Of a stretch of 64,000 nucleotides of DNA, positions 8,151 to 17,077 are shown in pieces. A model generated the notes under the pieces. The model searched no databases. It worked only from the letters and a program-made list of their open reading frames with translations, and was not told the DNA's origin. The stretch is from DATATV01 sp035551355 (GTDB lineage Bacteria > Actinomycetota > Actinomycetes > Mycobacteriales > Pseudonocardiaceae). The stretch lies in the NCBI GenBank assembly GCA_035551355.1, contig DASZNF010000021.1:62001-126000 (forward strand), given 5' to 3'. The first letter of the stretch is position 1, and the number at the start of each line of letters is the position of its first letter. The position numbers and the translations under genes were made by a program.

Positions 8151-8606
8151 CTACGGCACGACCTGAACCTCGTCACCCACCCGGAGTGTGTCGTAGAACG
8201 TCCGGGCGGAGCTGTACGACAGGTGCACGCAGCCGTGCGACGGCACGCTGAGGCTGCCCTCGTGAAGCGCGTCGCCCCCGTTGAAGAACACCGAGAACGG
8301 CATGGGCGCGTTGTGGAACGCCTTGCTCTTGTGGTGCAGGTCCTTCCAGGTCACATGGAACGTGCCCGGATCGGTCGGCGCGTCGGATTCACCGGAGCGC
8401 ACCGGCACCGGCCCGAAGTCCACCACGCCGTCGTGCGCCAACCACGCCTGTTGCGTGGTCAGGTCGACGCACGCCCGCGCCGCCGGGGAACAGGGCATCG
8501 CGGTCGTCGTGGCGGCCTGTGCGGGGGCCGCGGCGAACCAGGCCGCCCCACCGGCCGTCGCGACGCCGATCGCCGCCAGGGTCGAGAGTCGTCGGGCGCT
8601 GGTCAT
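8151..8606 (-). CDS. Secreted L,D-transpeptidase (YkuD domain)
   Basis: A 151-aa exported protein: residues 1-31 form a signal peptide (arginines, hydrophobic core, AQA cleavage site). The YkuD catalytic motif is SVPSHGCVHLS near residues 120-131, with the nucleophile Cys and conserved His; FFNGGDALHEG precedes it. These enzymes form 3-3 cross-links in peptidoglycan or attach proteins to it. The short length means the catalytic domain stands alone without a LysM or Ig-like module. AGGAGG precedes the ATG at 8 nt. It runs towards the hairpin shared with the Ddn-like gene. Confidence 0.9.
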   Translation of the reverse strand: MTSARRLSTLAAIGVATAGGAAWFAAAPAQAATTTAMPCSPAARACVDLTTQQAWLAHDGVVDFGPVPVRSGESDAPTDPGTFHVTWKDLHHKSKAFHNAPMPFSVFFNGGDALHEGSLSVPSHGCVHLSYSSARTFYDTLRVGDEVQVVP

Positions 8607-8821
8607 GAGTCATCGCCTCCTGACGTGTGCGGTCACGATTTCTCTCTTTCCGTTACGTACCACGGCGCATACCGACCGTAAACCATCAGAACCAGACAGT
8701 GATCTTGAGAGGTCAGTCGGCGTCGTACCGACCCCGGCCCAGCCATGGCCGGTAACGCACGCGCCCGCCGGAGCGCCCGCACGCCGCTATGGCAAACGTT
8801 CCTGGTCGCGCACGGTCCTGT

Positions 8822-8929
8822 TTGTGGCCGCCGTGGTCCTGTTGTGGCCGCCGTGGTCCGGCCGACCCTCGCGGTGCGGAAGCTCGACCGCATGTCCGAT
8901 CTTCTGTACGAGTCCGATCTTCTGTACGA
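8822..8929. repeat. Two tandem duplications in the 8607-8978 intergenic region
   Basis: Within 372 non-coding bases upstream of the ROK gene, a 20-bp unit (TTGTGGCCGCCGTGGTCCTG, second copy 19/20 identical) lies at 8822-8861, and an exact 18-bp unit (GTCCGATCTTCTGTACGA) lies twice at 8894-8929. No gene is supported here; the rest holds divergent promoter sequence for the transpeptidase and ROK genes. Confidence 0.8.
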
Positions 8930-8978
8930 GGACGCGATAGCCGAGCAATAAGCTCGCTGAACGAGTATATGTGGAGGT

Positions 8979-10154
8979 ATGACCTCGACCCAGCCCCGGC
9001 ACTGGCGCTCGGCGGCCGGCGCGCTGGCCGTGCTGCGGCAGGAGCAGCGGCTCACCCGACCGGAACTGGGCCGTCGGCTCGGCCTGGACAGTGGCCCGAC
9101 CTCGGATCTGGTGAAGCGGCTCTCCCGCGCCGGGCTGATCTCCGAACAGCGCGCGGCGGCCGACGGCCCCGGGCGGCCGACCACCACCATGCACGCCCAT
9201 CCGGCCGGTCCACTCGCCCTCGTGCTCGACCTGCGGCACGGCGACTGGCGGCTGGGCACCTGTGGCGTCGACGGCACGATCGATCTGCTCGCCACCGGAC
9301 AGCACGACGGCGAGCAGCCGGACCGGCTGATCGCCCAGCTGGGTGCGCGGGTGCGTAAGGCCGCCGGTCCGCTCGGTCACCGGCTGGTCGGGGTGGGCGT
9401 CGCCGTGCCGAGCCCGACCGCCGAGGGCCGCCTGGTGCACGCCACCATGCTCGGCTGGCGCGATGTCGAGCTGTCCGGATTGTCGCCGGCACCGGAGATT
9501 CCCCTGGTCGCCGGGAACGACGCCACCATGGCCGCGGTGGCCGAGGCGCGGCTGCACACCCCGCGTCCCCGAACGCTCCTGCACGTCGTCGTCGAGATCG
9601 GGGTGGGCGGCGCGCTCGTGGTGGACGGACGCCCGGTGCCCAGCGCTCGCGGTCTGCACGGCGAGTTCGGTCACCTGCCCTTCGGCGAGCCGGGACGGCG
9701 CTGTCCGTGCGGCGCGGTCGGCTGCTGGACGGTGTCCTTCGACGCCCGGCAGGTGGCCAAGCGCGTGGGCCGGCGGGTCCGAGCCGACCCGCGCACCTGG
9801 TTGCACCGGCTGTTCGCCGACGCCGATCCGGCCCCGGCGGCCAGTCAGGCGCGGGAAGACCTGGCCGGGGACCTGGGCCGGGGCATCGCCGGACTGGTCA
9901 ACGCGTTCGATCCGGATCTGGTCACCCTCGGCGGATTGTCGGCCGAACTGCGACAAGCGGCTGCCACTCGCTTCGACCGCGCGCTGCGGGAAGGACTCAT
10001 GACGGTGCACCGCGACCGACCACCCATCCTCCTGGCCGCCCGGGCGGGCGAGGACGCGCCGCTGATCGGGGCCGGGCTTTCGGTCTTCGAGCACGTCCTG
10101 GACGCCGACCGGCTCGCCCGGTGGGCCGGCGGAAACCCTGTGGCGCCAACATGA
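8979..10154 (+). CDS. ROK family transcriptional regulator
   Basis: A 391-aa protein with an N-terminal winged helix (ALAVLRQEQRLTRPELGRRL, recognition helix SGPTSDLVKRLSRAGLI, residues 15-55) and a C-terminal ROK sugar-kinase-like domain. The ROK signature is present: GVAVPSPT, then GEFGHLPFG followed by the zinc motif CPCGAVGCW. Such XylR/NagC-type repressors respond to sugars or sugar phosphates. The start is set by GGAGGT, but it lies only one base before ATG, unusually close. The stop overlaps the MFS start by ATGA, so it probably controls that transporter and itself. Confidence 0.88.
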   Translation: MTSTQPRHWRSAAGALAVLRQEQRLTRPELGRRLGLDSGPTSDLVKRLSRAGLISEQRAAADGPGRPTTTMHAHPAGPLALVLDLRHGDWRLGTCGVDGTIDLLATGQHDGEQPDRLIAQLGARVRKAAGPLGHRLVGVGVAVPSPTAEGRLVHATMLGWRDVELSGLSPAPEIPLVAGNDATMAAVAEARLHTPRPRTLLHVVVEIGVGGALVVDGRPVPSARGLHGEFGHLPFGEPGRRCPCGAVGCWTVSFDARQVAKRVGRRVRADPRTWLHRLFADADPAPAASQAREDLAGDLGRGIAGLVNAFDPDLVTLGGLSAELRQAAATRFDRALREGLMTVHRDRPPILLAARAGEDAPLIGAGLSVFEHVLDADRLARWAGGNPVAPT

Positions 10155-11305
10155 TTCGCCAATCGACCACCGCTGCGGCGTATCGGCGCGACCGCGCGAC
10201 CTGGGTCAGTTTCGCCGCGCTGTTCGCCTTCGGCATCCTCAACGCCCTGCTCGGCCCGGTGCTGCCCTACCTGCGCCAGACCGAGCACATCTCCTACGTC
10301 ACCGGCGCGCTGCACCAGGTCGCGTTCGCGATCGGCGGCCTGACCGCGGGCCTGCTCGCCGGACGGCTGACCACGCCACGACGTCGGCTGATCGTCATCG
10401 GGCTGACCGGCGCCGCCGCGGCCGGGGTGGTGCTCGGTTACGGGCGGGTGCTCCCGGTGACGCTGGCGGCGGCACTGGTGGTCAGCGCGTTCGCCACCAC
10501 GGCGCTGATCCGGATGTGGGCGTTGCTGTCGGATCTGCACCACGTCCACCGCGCGGTGGCCATGACCGAGGGCGAAGTGGCGGTCAGCCTGGCCGGAATC
10601 CTGGCCCCGGCCGGTGTCAGCGTCTGCGCCGCCGTCTGGGTCGGCTGGCGGTTCTCCTTCCTGATCGTGTTCGTGGTGGTCGTGGCGGCCGCCCTCGCCG
10701 TCGGCGCGACCCGGCTGCCGGACACCGACCGACCACCACCGACGCCCACCGCGGCCGACCACCCGCCGCGGCGCACCCTCGGCACGATCTTCGCGGTGGT
10801 GGGCCTGGAGTTCACGCTGAGCTTCTGGGCCGCCAGCTACCTGCACGACGACGTGGGGATCGCCCAGGACGCCGCGGTGGCCCTGGTCAGCGCGCTGTAC
10901 GCGGCCAACCTGGTCGGGCGGCTGGTGGCCAGCCGGCTGGCTCGGCGGCTGCCGGTCGCCGTGGTGCTGCGGCTCGCGCTGGCCACCGCGCTGCTCGGCC
11001 TGCCGGTGCTGCTGGGCGCGGTCGGCCCGATCTCGGCCACCATCGGGCTGGCCGTGAGCGGAATGGGCATCGGCGGCACCTTTCCGCTGGCCTCCGCGCT
11101 GCATGTGACCGCCAGCCGCCGCAGCGCCGACCAGGCGATGGGGCAGATTCTCGCGGTCGCCGGGGTCGGCCAGATCATCGGACCGCTGGTCGCCGGGGCG
11201 CTCGCGCAAGTCATCGGACTGCGCATCAGCCTGCTCGTGCTACCCGCGCTGGTGCTGCTGGCGGCCGCCACGGTCCGGCGCGCCGCTCGGGCCGGCCGCA
11301 GCTGA
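10151..11305 (+). CDS. MFS transporter, 12 membrane segments
   Basis: A 384-aa integral membrane protein with about 12 hydrophobic segments in two halves separated by a Pro-rich loop (residues 190-205, RPPPTPTAADHPP). The first cytoplasmic loop carries GRLTTPRRR, a variant of the MFS motif A. It overlaps the ROK regulator by four bases (ATGA), indicating translational coupling. The fucose/glucose-like MFS sublineage often pairs with ROK regulators, so a sugar or glycoside substrate is a reasonable inference, in either direction. Confidence 0.88.
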   Translation: MIRQSTTAAAYRRDRATWVSFAALFAFGILNALLGPVLPYLRQTEHISYVTGALHQVAFAIGGLTAGLLAGRLTTPRRRLIVIGLTGAAAAGVVLGYGRVLPVTLAAALVVSAFATTALIRMWALLSDLHHVHRAVAMTEGEVAVSLAGILAPAGVSVCAAVWVGWRFSFLIVFVVVVAAALAVGATRLPDTDRPPPTPTAADHPPRRTLGTIFAVVGLEFTLSFWAASYLHDDVGIAQDAAVALVSALYAANLVGRLVASRLARRLPVAVVLRLALATALLGLPVLLGAVGPISATIGLAVSGMGIGGTFPLASALHVTASRRSADQAMGQILAVAGVGQIIGPLVAGALAQVIGLRISLLVLPALVLLAAATVRRAARAGRS

Positions 11306-11347
11306 CCACGCTCGCTCGGCCGGCGTGGTCGGCTGCGGCCGCGCCGA

Positions 11348-12853
11348 TCAGCTGATCGCCCGGATCAGCCGGGCGTTGACCGGCTCGACCGGCACCCGCC
11401 GATTGGTGGCCGCCACGGTGACCGTGCCGGTCTCCGGTCGCACGATCAGCGACACTCCGGCGCCCGGTCCGGTGCCGGGGTGCCCGTAGATCCCCCTCCC
11501 GGCACTGACCAGCCAGCCGAACCCGACGGCGGCATCCGGGGTGTCCTGCGCGACCTGCGGCCGCACCGCCTCGGCACCGAGATTTCCCGGCAGCAGCGAG
11601 GCCCACTCGAGCCCGAATCGCACCAGATCGGTCGCCGTCGACCACAATCCACCGGCGGCCGGCACCGTGCAGACCTGGCGCGGCGCCGGCTCGAAGCGGC
11701 CGTCGTCGGTCAGCTGGTATCCGGTGATCGCGCCCGTCTCCGGCCACCGGGCGGGGAAACCCGAGTCCCGCATTCTCAATGGCGCCAACACAAGTCGCGT
11801 CACCGCGTCCGTGAACGACTCACCGGCGACATCGGCGATCAACTGGCCCAGCACCGCGTAACCACCGTTGCCGGGCACGAATTCGCCCCGCCGCCGATCG
11901 CACAACACCGTCACGCCCAGCGGATTCTCGGGCACCGCATCGGCGAACATCTCCGCCGGGCCGGCCACTCCCGCGGTGTGCACGAGCAGTTCGCGCACGG
12001 TGACGTCGTCCTCGGCGAGCCGGATGGCGCGCAGGAAGGCGTTGGCCGGTTCGTCCAGCCCGACACTGCCCTCGGCGACCAATCGCAGTACCGCGATCGC
12101 GGTGACCGGTTTGCTCACCCCGTAGGCCGGAAACCGTTGCTGGTCAAGCTTATTCTCGGGGTGCTCGAGATCCGCCCAGCCGCGTGCCACCATCCACGGG
12201 GCGAGTTCGGGGCGGGTGGCGCCGGCCAGTACGAGACCGGGCAAACCCAGCTCGGCCACCGATTCCTCGGCCACCGCACGCGCATTGTCGGCTACCGCAC
12301 CGAAAACGCGCGTGGCCGGCGCGGCCACGCGGGGGTCGCTGACCCGCGCGCCGAGGCGGTAGATGCGCAGCCGGGTCAGCCGGTGCGGCGGCGCCGGCTC
12401 GGTCACGGCCTCGACCCGCAGGTCGGTCAGCTGCGCGCGCACGCTGTCCGCGGTGGCCGAGCCGACGGCCAGATCCCCGCGCAATTGCGCGGCCACCGGG
12501 CGGAGGGTGCTGATCAAGGTGTCCGCGGGCACCAGGCTGAGGTAGCGATCATCGAAGTGTTCGGCCAGTTCGGCCGTATCGGGCGCGGGCCAGGCCGGAC
12601 CGTCGGCGTCGGCGAACCGTTCGGCCAGCCACCGCACCTGCTCCAGTGCGTGGCTGGGTTGTCCGGTGGTGGTCTCGATGGCCGTTTTGAGCGCCGTCCA
12701 GCTGGCGAATCCGTGCTCGCGGGCGATGGCCAGCTGGGCCTCGTGCAGGCTGGTGAACTCCCCGGCGGCAAGGCGTTGTTTCGCCTCGATCTTCAGATAG
12801 CGCAGGCTGGGCCGGCCGGGAAGCGGACGCGAAGAATTCGAACGATCGGACAC
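11348..12853 (-). CDS. Serine hydrolase homologue (beta-lactamase fold) lacking the nucleophile
   Basis: A 501-aa cytoplasmic protein starting at GTG after GGAAGGAC. Residues 14-62 are a short N-terminal helical module (LRYLKIEAKQRLAAGEF, LAIAREHGFASWTALK) seen in ankyrin-like stress proteins; residues 190-500 are a class C beta-lactamase/D-alanyl carboxypeptidase fold (AVLRLVAEGSVGLDEP, VRELLVHTAGV, YAVLGQLI, GHPGTGPGAG). At the SxxK position the sequence is AYGVSKPV: residue 245 is Gly (GGG codon) where Ser is expected, with Lys248 kept. The YxN site reads PGN. It may be inactive as a hydrolase or act as a binding protein. Confidence 0.75.
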   Translation of the reverse strand: MSDRSNSSRPLPGRPSLRYLKIEAKQRLAAGEFTSLHEAQLAIAREHGFASWTALKTAIETTTGQPSHALEQVRWLAERFADADGPAWPAPDTAELAEHFDDRYLSLVPADTLISTLRPVAAQLRGDLAVGSATADSVRAQLTDLRVEAVTEPAPPHRLTRLRIYRLGARVSDPRVAAPATRVFGAVADNARAVAEESVAELGLPGLVLAGATRPELAPWMVARGWADLEHPENKLDQQRFPAYGVSKPVTAIAVLRLVAEGSVGLDEPANAFLRAIRLAEDDVTVRELLVHTAGVAGPAEMFADAVPENPLGVTVLCDRRRGEFVPGNGGYAVLGQLIADVAGESFTDAVTRLVLAPLRMRDSGFPARWPETGAITGYQLTDDGRFEPAPRQVCTVPAAGGLWSTATDLVRFGLEWASLLPGNLGAEAVRPQVAQDTPDAAVGFGWLVSAGRGIYGHPGTGPGAGVSLIVRPETGTVTVAATNRRVPVEPVNARLIRAIS

Positions 12854-13146
12854 GGTAGTCCTTCCGTGACGCCCGTGGGTCCGCGACATCGGGCTGGAAA
12901 GACAACCGTCGGTCAGGTGTGTGCACCGGTGAGCTTCGAGCTCTGCCCGCGGACCCAGAGGCGGCCGGATACCGCCGGGCGGAAACGATACGGAGTGCCC
13001 TCCCGGCTCGCAACCCCACCCCTGGCGGCCTCGGGTTGCCCCAACCGCGAGCCAACATCCCGTGAACAGTGGGCTTCCCGCCCGAAGGGCCGTGATCAGC
13101 GACTTACCATCGGCTTCCGGAGCCGAGGACGGGGAGGCCGCACACG

Positions 13147-14303
13147 GTGCCGAGCGCTGACGCATTGCGTTCGATCCTCGATGTCCTGGGCTCGGGTTCC
13201 GGGAATGATCATCCTGGCCGTGGCCGCCATCGTGGGTATCGGCAGCCCGCCGCTGGATCGCTGGGTGTTGCGGCGCAGGCGAATCCAGTACCAGGTCGTG
13301 TACAACTCCAAGATCGGCCTGGACACGGTCCTGCAGGAACACGACGAGGACGAGGAATCCTCGCCGAAGTCCACCAATCCGTTGGGGCGCTTGGTTCACG
13401 AGCTCGAACGGCTGAGCGTGGTGATCATCCGGATTCGCAACACGGGCACCGCGGACATCGAGGAGCCCGACGTGGCGCCCCCGTTGTCGGTCGCGTTCGG
13501 CAACCGGGTCATCTGGAACGCCCGGGTTTCCGAGGCCAGCACCCGCGAGCTGCGCGCCCAGCTCCGGGCGAATATGGAGTTCTTCACCCACAGCGGCTGG
13601 CTCACCCAGGACGAGCTGAACGCGATCGATAGCAAGCGAAGCACGGGCTACGACTACCGCAACCTGTCCGAGGTGCGGCGCTGGCTGGTGCGCAGGCGGG
13701 CCGGGACGCTGACCCAGGCGCCCGACGAGCCGCCGGCCGCGGAGCCGGAACCACAGTGGCACGGCATCCGGGTGGCGAATCTGGGATTGCGCCGCCAGCA
13801 GCAGCTGCCTGGCCAACGACCAGATCCCCGATGCGCCAACGATTCTGTGCGAACTGCCACCACCGGGGACGTGGTGAACACGGTCCGCACGGTGCCCGGC
13901 GCCATCGGGTACGCCGACATCGCCAACCAGGCCACGAAGAACGCGCTGACAGCTGGGCAGGTCGTGCCGGTGTCGCTGGACGGCCGGGCGACGGGAGTCC
14001 AGTCGCTGCCCCAGTATCCATTTTGGACGGTCGAGTACCTCTACACCTGGACGCCGGGCACCCGGTCACCGATCAGCGCGTTCGTGGACTATCTGAAGAG
14101 CGATCCGGTCCAGGACGCGTTGCGCGCGCCGGGTACACCCCGTGCGTGGCGCCGTGCGGCTCGCTCAACCCGCTGTGCACCCAACGCTGAGCGGGCCGGC
14201 CACCCTGCGGATCGTCACCGACCACCTGCGCACCCGGGCCACCCACGAGTACCTGTGCACCGCCACGGTGACCATCACCGTCGCGCCGCGACCGCGGCAC
14301 TGA
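13147..14303 (+). pseudogene. Collapsed PstS-like substrate-binding membrane protein
   Basis: The 5' part begins at GTG with ILDVLGSGSG, then a one-base shift near 13200 leads to GMIILAVAAIVGIG, a single N-terminal membrane helix, and a cytoplasmic domain (QYQVVYNSKIGL, VVIIRIRNTGTADIEE, TRELRAQLRANMEFFT). Near 13800 the frame jumps directly to the last third of a phosphate-binding-type domain: VRTVPGAIGYADI, VPVSLDGRATG, YPFWTVEYLYTW, FVDYLKSDPVQDALR. The middle 200 residues are missing. Further shifts near 14130 and 14170 are needed to reach GYTPC and a biased tail ending at TGA 14301-14303. At least three frameshifts and one deletion make it non-functional. Confidence 0.75.
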
Positions 14304-14311
14304 GTTGAGAC

Positions 14312-14351
14312 CGGAGGGGCCGGTGGCCGGATGCGGACACCGACCCCTCCG
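14312..14351 (+). terminator. Hairpin after the PstS-like pseudogene
   Basis: Arms CGGAGGGGCCGGTG and CACCGACCCCTCCG pair at 13 of 14 positions around a 12-nt loop, nine bases after the last stop of the pseudogene. It suggests a once-functional transcription end. Confidence 0.55.
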
Positions 14352-14483
14352 AGCTTTTCCCGGCAGGCCAAGGCTTTCCGCCCCGCGGACCGGCGGAGCG
14401 GGGTGCGGTTCCTCCGACATTTCCGCCAAGCGAGGCGTCCAGATTGGTACGGACGCGCCACCGCGATAGGCCGATCAACTAAG

Positions 14484-14499
14484 TGTGACCTAGGTCACA
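14484..14499. promoter_or_regulatory. CRP/GlxR-type palindrome upstream of the glycosyltransferase
   Basis: TGTGACCTAGGTCACA is a perfect 16-bp palindrome that fits the actinobacterial CRP/GlxR consensus TGTGANNTANNTCACA at every defined base. It lies 115 bp before the GTG of the glycosyltransferase, in the unusually AT-rich stretch 14470-14640, where the promoter should be. Activation or repression by a cAMP-responsive regulator is inferred. Confidence 0.65.
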
Positions 14500-14614
14500 T
14501 ACCGGGTGATGTCGGACGGCAGCATAATCGAGCCTTCGGCCCCGACAACATCACATTTCTATCTCGCCCCGAAAATTTCAGTTCGACCTCCGAAATTCGG
14601 AAGGCCTACTTGCT

Positions 14615-15790
14615 GTGCGCATTTTATTTGCGTTTTCTGGCGGTTTCAGTCATTTCGACCCAATGATTCCGATTGCCAACGCGGCCAAGGCCGCCGGTCA
14701 CACCGTGGCGGTGGCCGGCCAGGGCCTGCTGGCCGGCCAGATCGAGGCGGCCGGGTTCGCCCCGTTCGCCACCGGCCCCGACGACGATCCCCCGCAGCGA
14801 CTGCCCCTGTTCGACCCCCACGCCAAGCACGAGGGCCGCGGCATGCGAAACCGGTTCGCCCGCCGCTACGCCCCGCACCGCGCCAGTGACCTGCTCCCGA
14901 TCTGCCTGGACTGGGAGCCGGACCTGATGGTGTGCGGCGAAGTCGACTTCGGCGCGATGGTCATCGCCGAACACCTCGGGCTACCGCACGCCGCGGTGAT
15001 CGCCTTCGCCACCGGCCAGCGACTTCGCCCCGACGACGTCGCCGAACCCCTCAACGAACTGCGGGCCGAGTACGGCCTGCCCGCTGATCCGGACATGCGA
15101 ATGCTCAACCGCTATCTGCGCATGTCGCCGTTCCCGCCGAGCTTCCGGCACCCCGAGGCGCCGCTGTCCGACGGCGGGCACAGCTTCCGCTACGACCCGC
15201 GGCCCAACGAGGGCACCCCGCCCTGGGCCGGCCAGCGGCCCGGTGCGCCCACCGTCTATTTCACCCTCGGCACCGTGTTCAACACCGAATCCGGTGATCT
15301 GTTCTCCAGGGTCCTTTCCGGCCTGGGCGAACTCCCCGTCAACGTCCTGGTCACCGTCGGAAACAACATCGACCCGGCCGAATTCGGACCGCAGCCGGAC
15401 AACATCCACGTCGCCCGCTACGTTCCGCAGGGGCAGGTGCTGCCCCACTGCGACCTGGTCGTGTCGCACGCGGGTTCGGGCAGCGTGCTGGGCGCCATCG
15501 CCCACGGACTGCCCTCGGTGTACATCCCGATCGGCGCCGACCAACCGCAGAACGCGGCCCGCTGCGTCCAACTCGGCCTCGGCCGCATCCTGGACGCGAT
15601 CACCGTGACCCCACCGGAAATCCGGGACGCGGTAGCGGCCGAACTGGCCGATCCGGCCCACCGGAACGCCACCCGGCGGCTGCGCGCGGAGTTCGCCGCG
15701 CAGCCGTCGCCGGAGGAAATGGTGCCACTGTTGGAAAAGCTGGTGGCCGAGACGCCCGCCGCGCCACGGCTGGCCCTCCCCCTCGGCTGA
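14615..15790 (+). CDS. Glycosyltransferase, GT1 / macrolide-glycosyltransferase type
   Basis: A 391-aa GT-B enzyme. The N-terminal half starts MRILFAFSGGFSHFDPMIPIANAAKAAGH, typical of natural-product and MGT-type transferases; the C-terminal half has the nucleotide-sugar motif region PQGQVLPHCDLVVSHAGSGSVLGAIAHGLPSVYIPIGADQPQNA, with the donor-binding His and the D/Q pair near DQP. It transfers a sugar from an NDP donor to a small hydrophobic acceptor; the acceptor is unknown. No polyketide or deoxysugar gene is nearby, so detoxification of macrolide-like compounds is as likely as biosynthesis. It stands alone, preceded by a CRP-type palindrome and followed by a hairpin. Confidence 0.88.
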   Translation: MRILFAFSGGFSHFDPMIPIANAAKAAGHTVAVAGQGLLAGQIEAAGFAPFATGPDDDPPQRLPLFDPHAKHEGRGMRNRFARRYAPHRASDLLPICLDWEPDLMVCGEVDFGAMVIAEHLGLPHAAVIAFATGQRLRPDDVAEPLNELRAEYGLPADPDMRMLNRYLRMSPFPPSFRHPEAPLSDGGHSFRYDPRPNEGTPPWAGQRPGAPTVYFTLGTVFNTESGDLFSRVLSGLGELPVNVLVTVGNNIDPAEFGPQPDNIHVARYVPQGQVLPHCDLVVSHAGSGSVLGAIAHGLPSVYIPIGADQPQNAARCVQLGLGRILDAITVTPPEIRDAVAAELADPAHRNATRRLRAEFAAQPSPEEMVPLLEKLVAETPAAPRLALPLG

Positions 15791-15801
15791 CCACCGCCTC
15801 G

Positions 15802-15841
15802 GCCGCGTGGCCGCCCGGACCCGTCCGGAAGGCCACGCGGC
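15802..15841 (+). terminator. Hairpin after the glycosyltransferase gene
   Basis: Arms GCCGCGTGGCC and GGCCACGCGGC match perfectly, with a nested CCGGAC/GTCCGG stem inside. It begins 12 bp after the stop codon. Confidence 0.75.
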
Positions 15842-15978
15842 ACGGTGTCCGCGGCGCCGTTCAGCCGCCAACCTGGGATGCGAACCGATTGTCGACGAAT
15901 CGTCGACGGCCGGTGTGAGAGTGGTCTGCGAAGACGTTCTTCACGACCCGGACCATCCTCAGCAGAAGGCTGGCATAC

Positions 15979-16296
15979 ATGAGAATTCGGCTCATCTCGG
16001 CCGCGGTCGGCAGCGCGGCGCTGCTGCTGGGCAGCGTGGCCGCCGCGTTCCCGGCCGCCGCGACGCCGGCCGCCGACGCCACCGTCCGACCGGCGGCCAC
16101 CGTGGCCGTCCCCTACGAACTGTTCTCCGACACCAGGACCGCCGTCCTGGAACTCGAGTGGGACGGACTGGTGCCGAACGTGCGCGGCCCGTCGGGGAGC
16201 AGCTCCTACGTCACCCTGGAATCGCCGGTGCCGGGCACCGTGGTGCCGGTCGGCAGCACCGTCACGCTCAACACGACCGCCGGCTCTCCGCCGTGA
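15979..16296 (+). CDS. Small secreted protein with a PASTA-like domain
   Basis: A 105-aa protein with a signal peptide (residues 1-28, hydrophobic core and AAA-type cleavage site). The mature part contains LVPNVRG, VTLESPVPGTVVPVGSTVTL, which follows the PASTA pattern (VPNVxG, then PxxGTxVxxGSTVTL). PASTA domains bind muropeptides or beta-lactams in Ser/Thr kinases and PBPs; a free secreted copy could bind cell wall. The domain looks shortened and the C-terminus ends soon after the last strand, so partial decay is possible. It is alone between a hairpin and a degenerate stretch. Confidence 0.6.
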   Translation: MRIRLISAAVGSAALLLGSVAAAFPAAATPAADATVRPAATVAVPYELFSDTRTAVLELEWDGLVPNVRGPSGSSSYVTLESPVPGTVVPVGSTVTLNTTAGSPP

Positions 16297-16525
16297 TCCA
16301 CGGCGAGACCTGGGCCGGGGTGGGCGCGGTGATCGAGGCGATCACCGCGCCGCCACCGTGTCGCATCCGGGCGCGTTCCGCGTCGAATCGGCTGGTGAAG
16401 GCCAGAGAATCCGGCGCGAACCAGCACACCGCGATGAACCAGCACACCGCGATGGCGCGCCGCTGCCTGCTCACCGCGACCGGCAGTCCGGCGAGATAAC
16501 CCGCGCTGGTGGCCACGCTGTCCAC
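16268..16525 (-). pseudogene. Degenerate coding remnant with an in-frame 18-bp duplication
   Basis: This minus-strand frame keeps strong GC3 bias for about 80 codons (SAGYLAGLPVAVSRQRRAIAV, SRFDAERARMRHGGG) but has no convincing start and matches no family I know. At 16418-16453 an exact 18-bp unit is repeated in tandem, giving a repeated hydrophobic hexapeptide AVCWFI. On the plus strand, 16603-16780 holds another biased open piece (VRTRLTSADDVAARVRVRNE). The whole 16300-16780 stretch looks like eroded genes. Confidence 0.35.
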
Positions 16526-16783
16526 CGGCTTGGCGACCGTGCCGGCGGCCCCGCGCGTCAGGCCCGCGCGGGCCTGACGCCGGGCTCATCGACATCGTCT
16601 CCGTGCGAACCCGGCTGACCAGCGCCGACGACGTGGCCGCCCGTGTCAGGGTGCGCAACGAGTTCATCACCTACATGCTGGCCGTGGTCCCCCAGGTCAG
16701 CTGGCCCGGCCTGCGCCTGGAAATCGAGGTCACGGCGGCCGTTCCCGCCCGCTGGTCACCGCATCGGAAAGTAGGCGCCACTC

Positions 16784-17077
16784 GTGTCCCAGGTCCAGTT
16801 GATCGCCCGGCACACCATCAGGCCCGGCCAGGAATCCGCCGTCTTCGCCGCGCTCGCCGAACTGATCACGGCCGCCCGCACCGAACCGGGCAATCTCGCG
16901 TTCGAGGCATTCCGCAGCATGGACGATGACAGCAGCTACGTCCTGTTGGAGCGCTACGCCTCCCCGAAAGCGCTGGCCGCGCACCGCGCCACCCCGCACT
17001 TCCAGCGCTACCTGGTCAAGGACATCGCGCCCCGCCTGGCCAGCCGGGTCATCGAGGAATACGACGTCCCCGAATAG
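16784..17077 (+). CDS. Antibiotic biosynthesis monooxygenase (ABM) family protein
   Basis: A 97-aa single-domain protein starting at GTG. The dimeric ferredoxin-like ABM pattern is clear: an N-terminal strand VQLIARHTIRPGQE, helix AVFAALAELITAARTEPGNLAFEAF, strand SYVLLERYASPKALAAHRATPHFQRYL and a final strand. Relatives include YgiN-type quinol monooxygenases, haem-degrading proteins and polyketide-tailoring oxygenases. The haem-binding Asn/His pair of IsdG is not evident, so a quinol- or ROS-linked role is more likely. It is separated from the next gene by 215 bp that may hold a further remnant. Confidence 0.85.
   Translation: MSQVQLIARHTIRPGQESAVFAALAELITAARTEPGNLAFEAFRSMDDDSSYVLLERYASPKALAAHRATPHFQRYLVKDIAPRLASRVIEEYDVPE

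Noticed and set aside
11480..14308. A 942-codon plus-strand open frame
   Set aside because: Its first two thirds lie antisense to the serine hydrolase gene and show the shadow pattern of high-GC DNA; only the part after about 13200 has its own family similarity, and that is a pseudogene.
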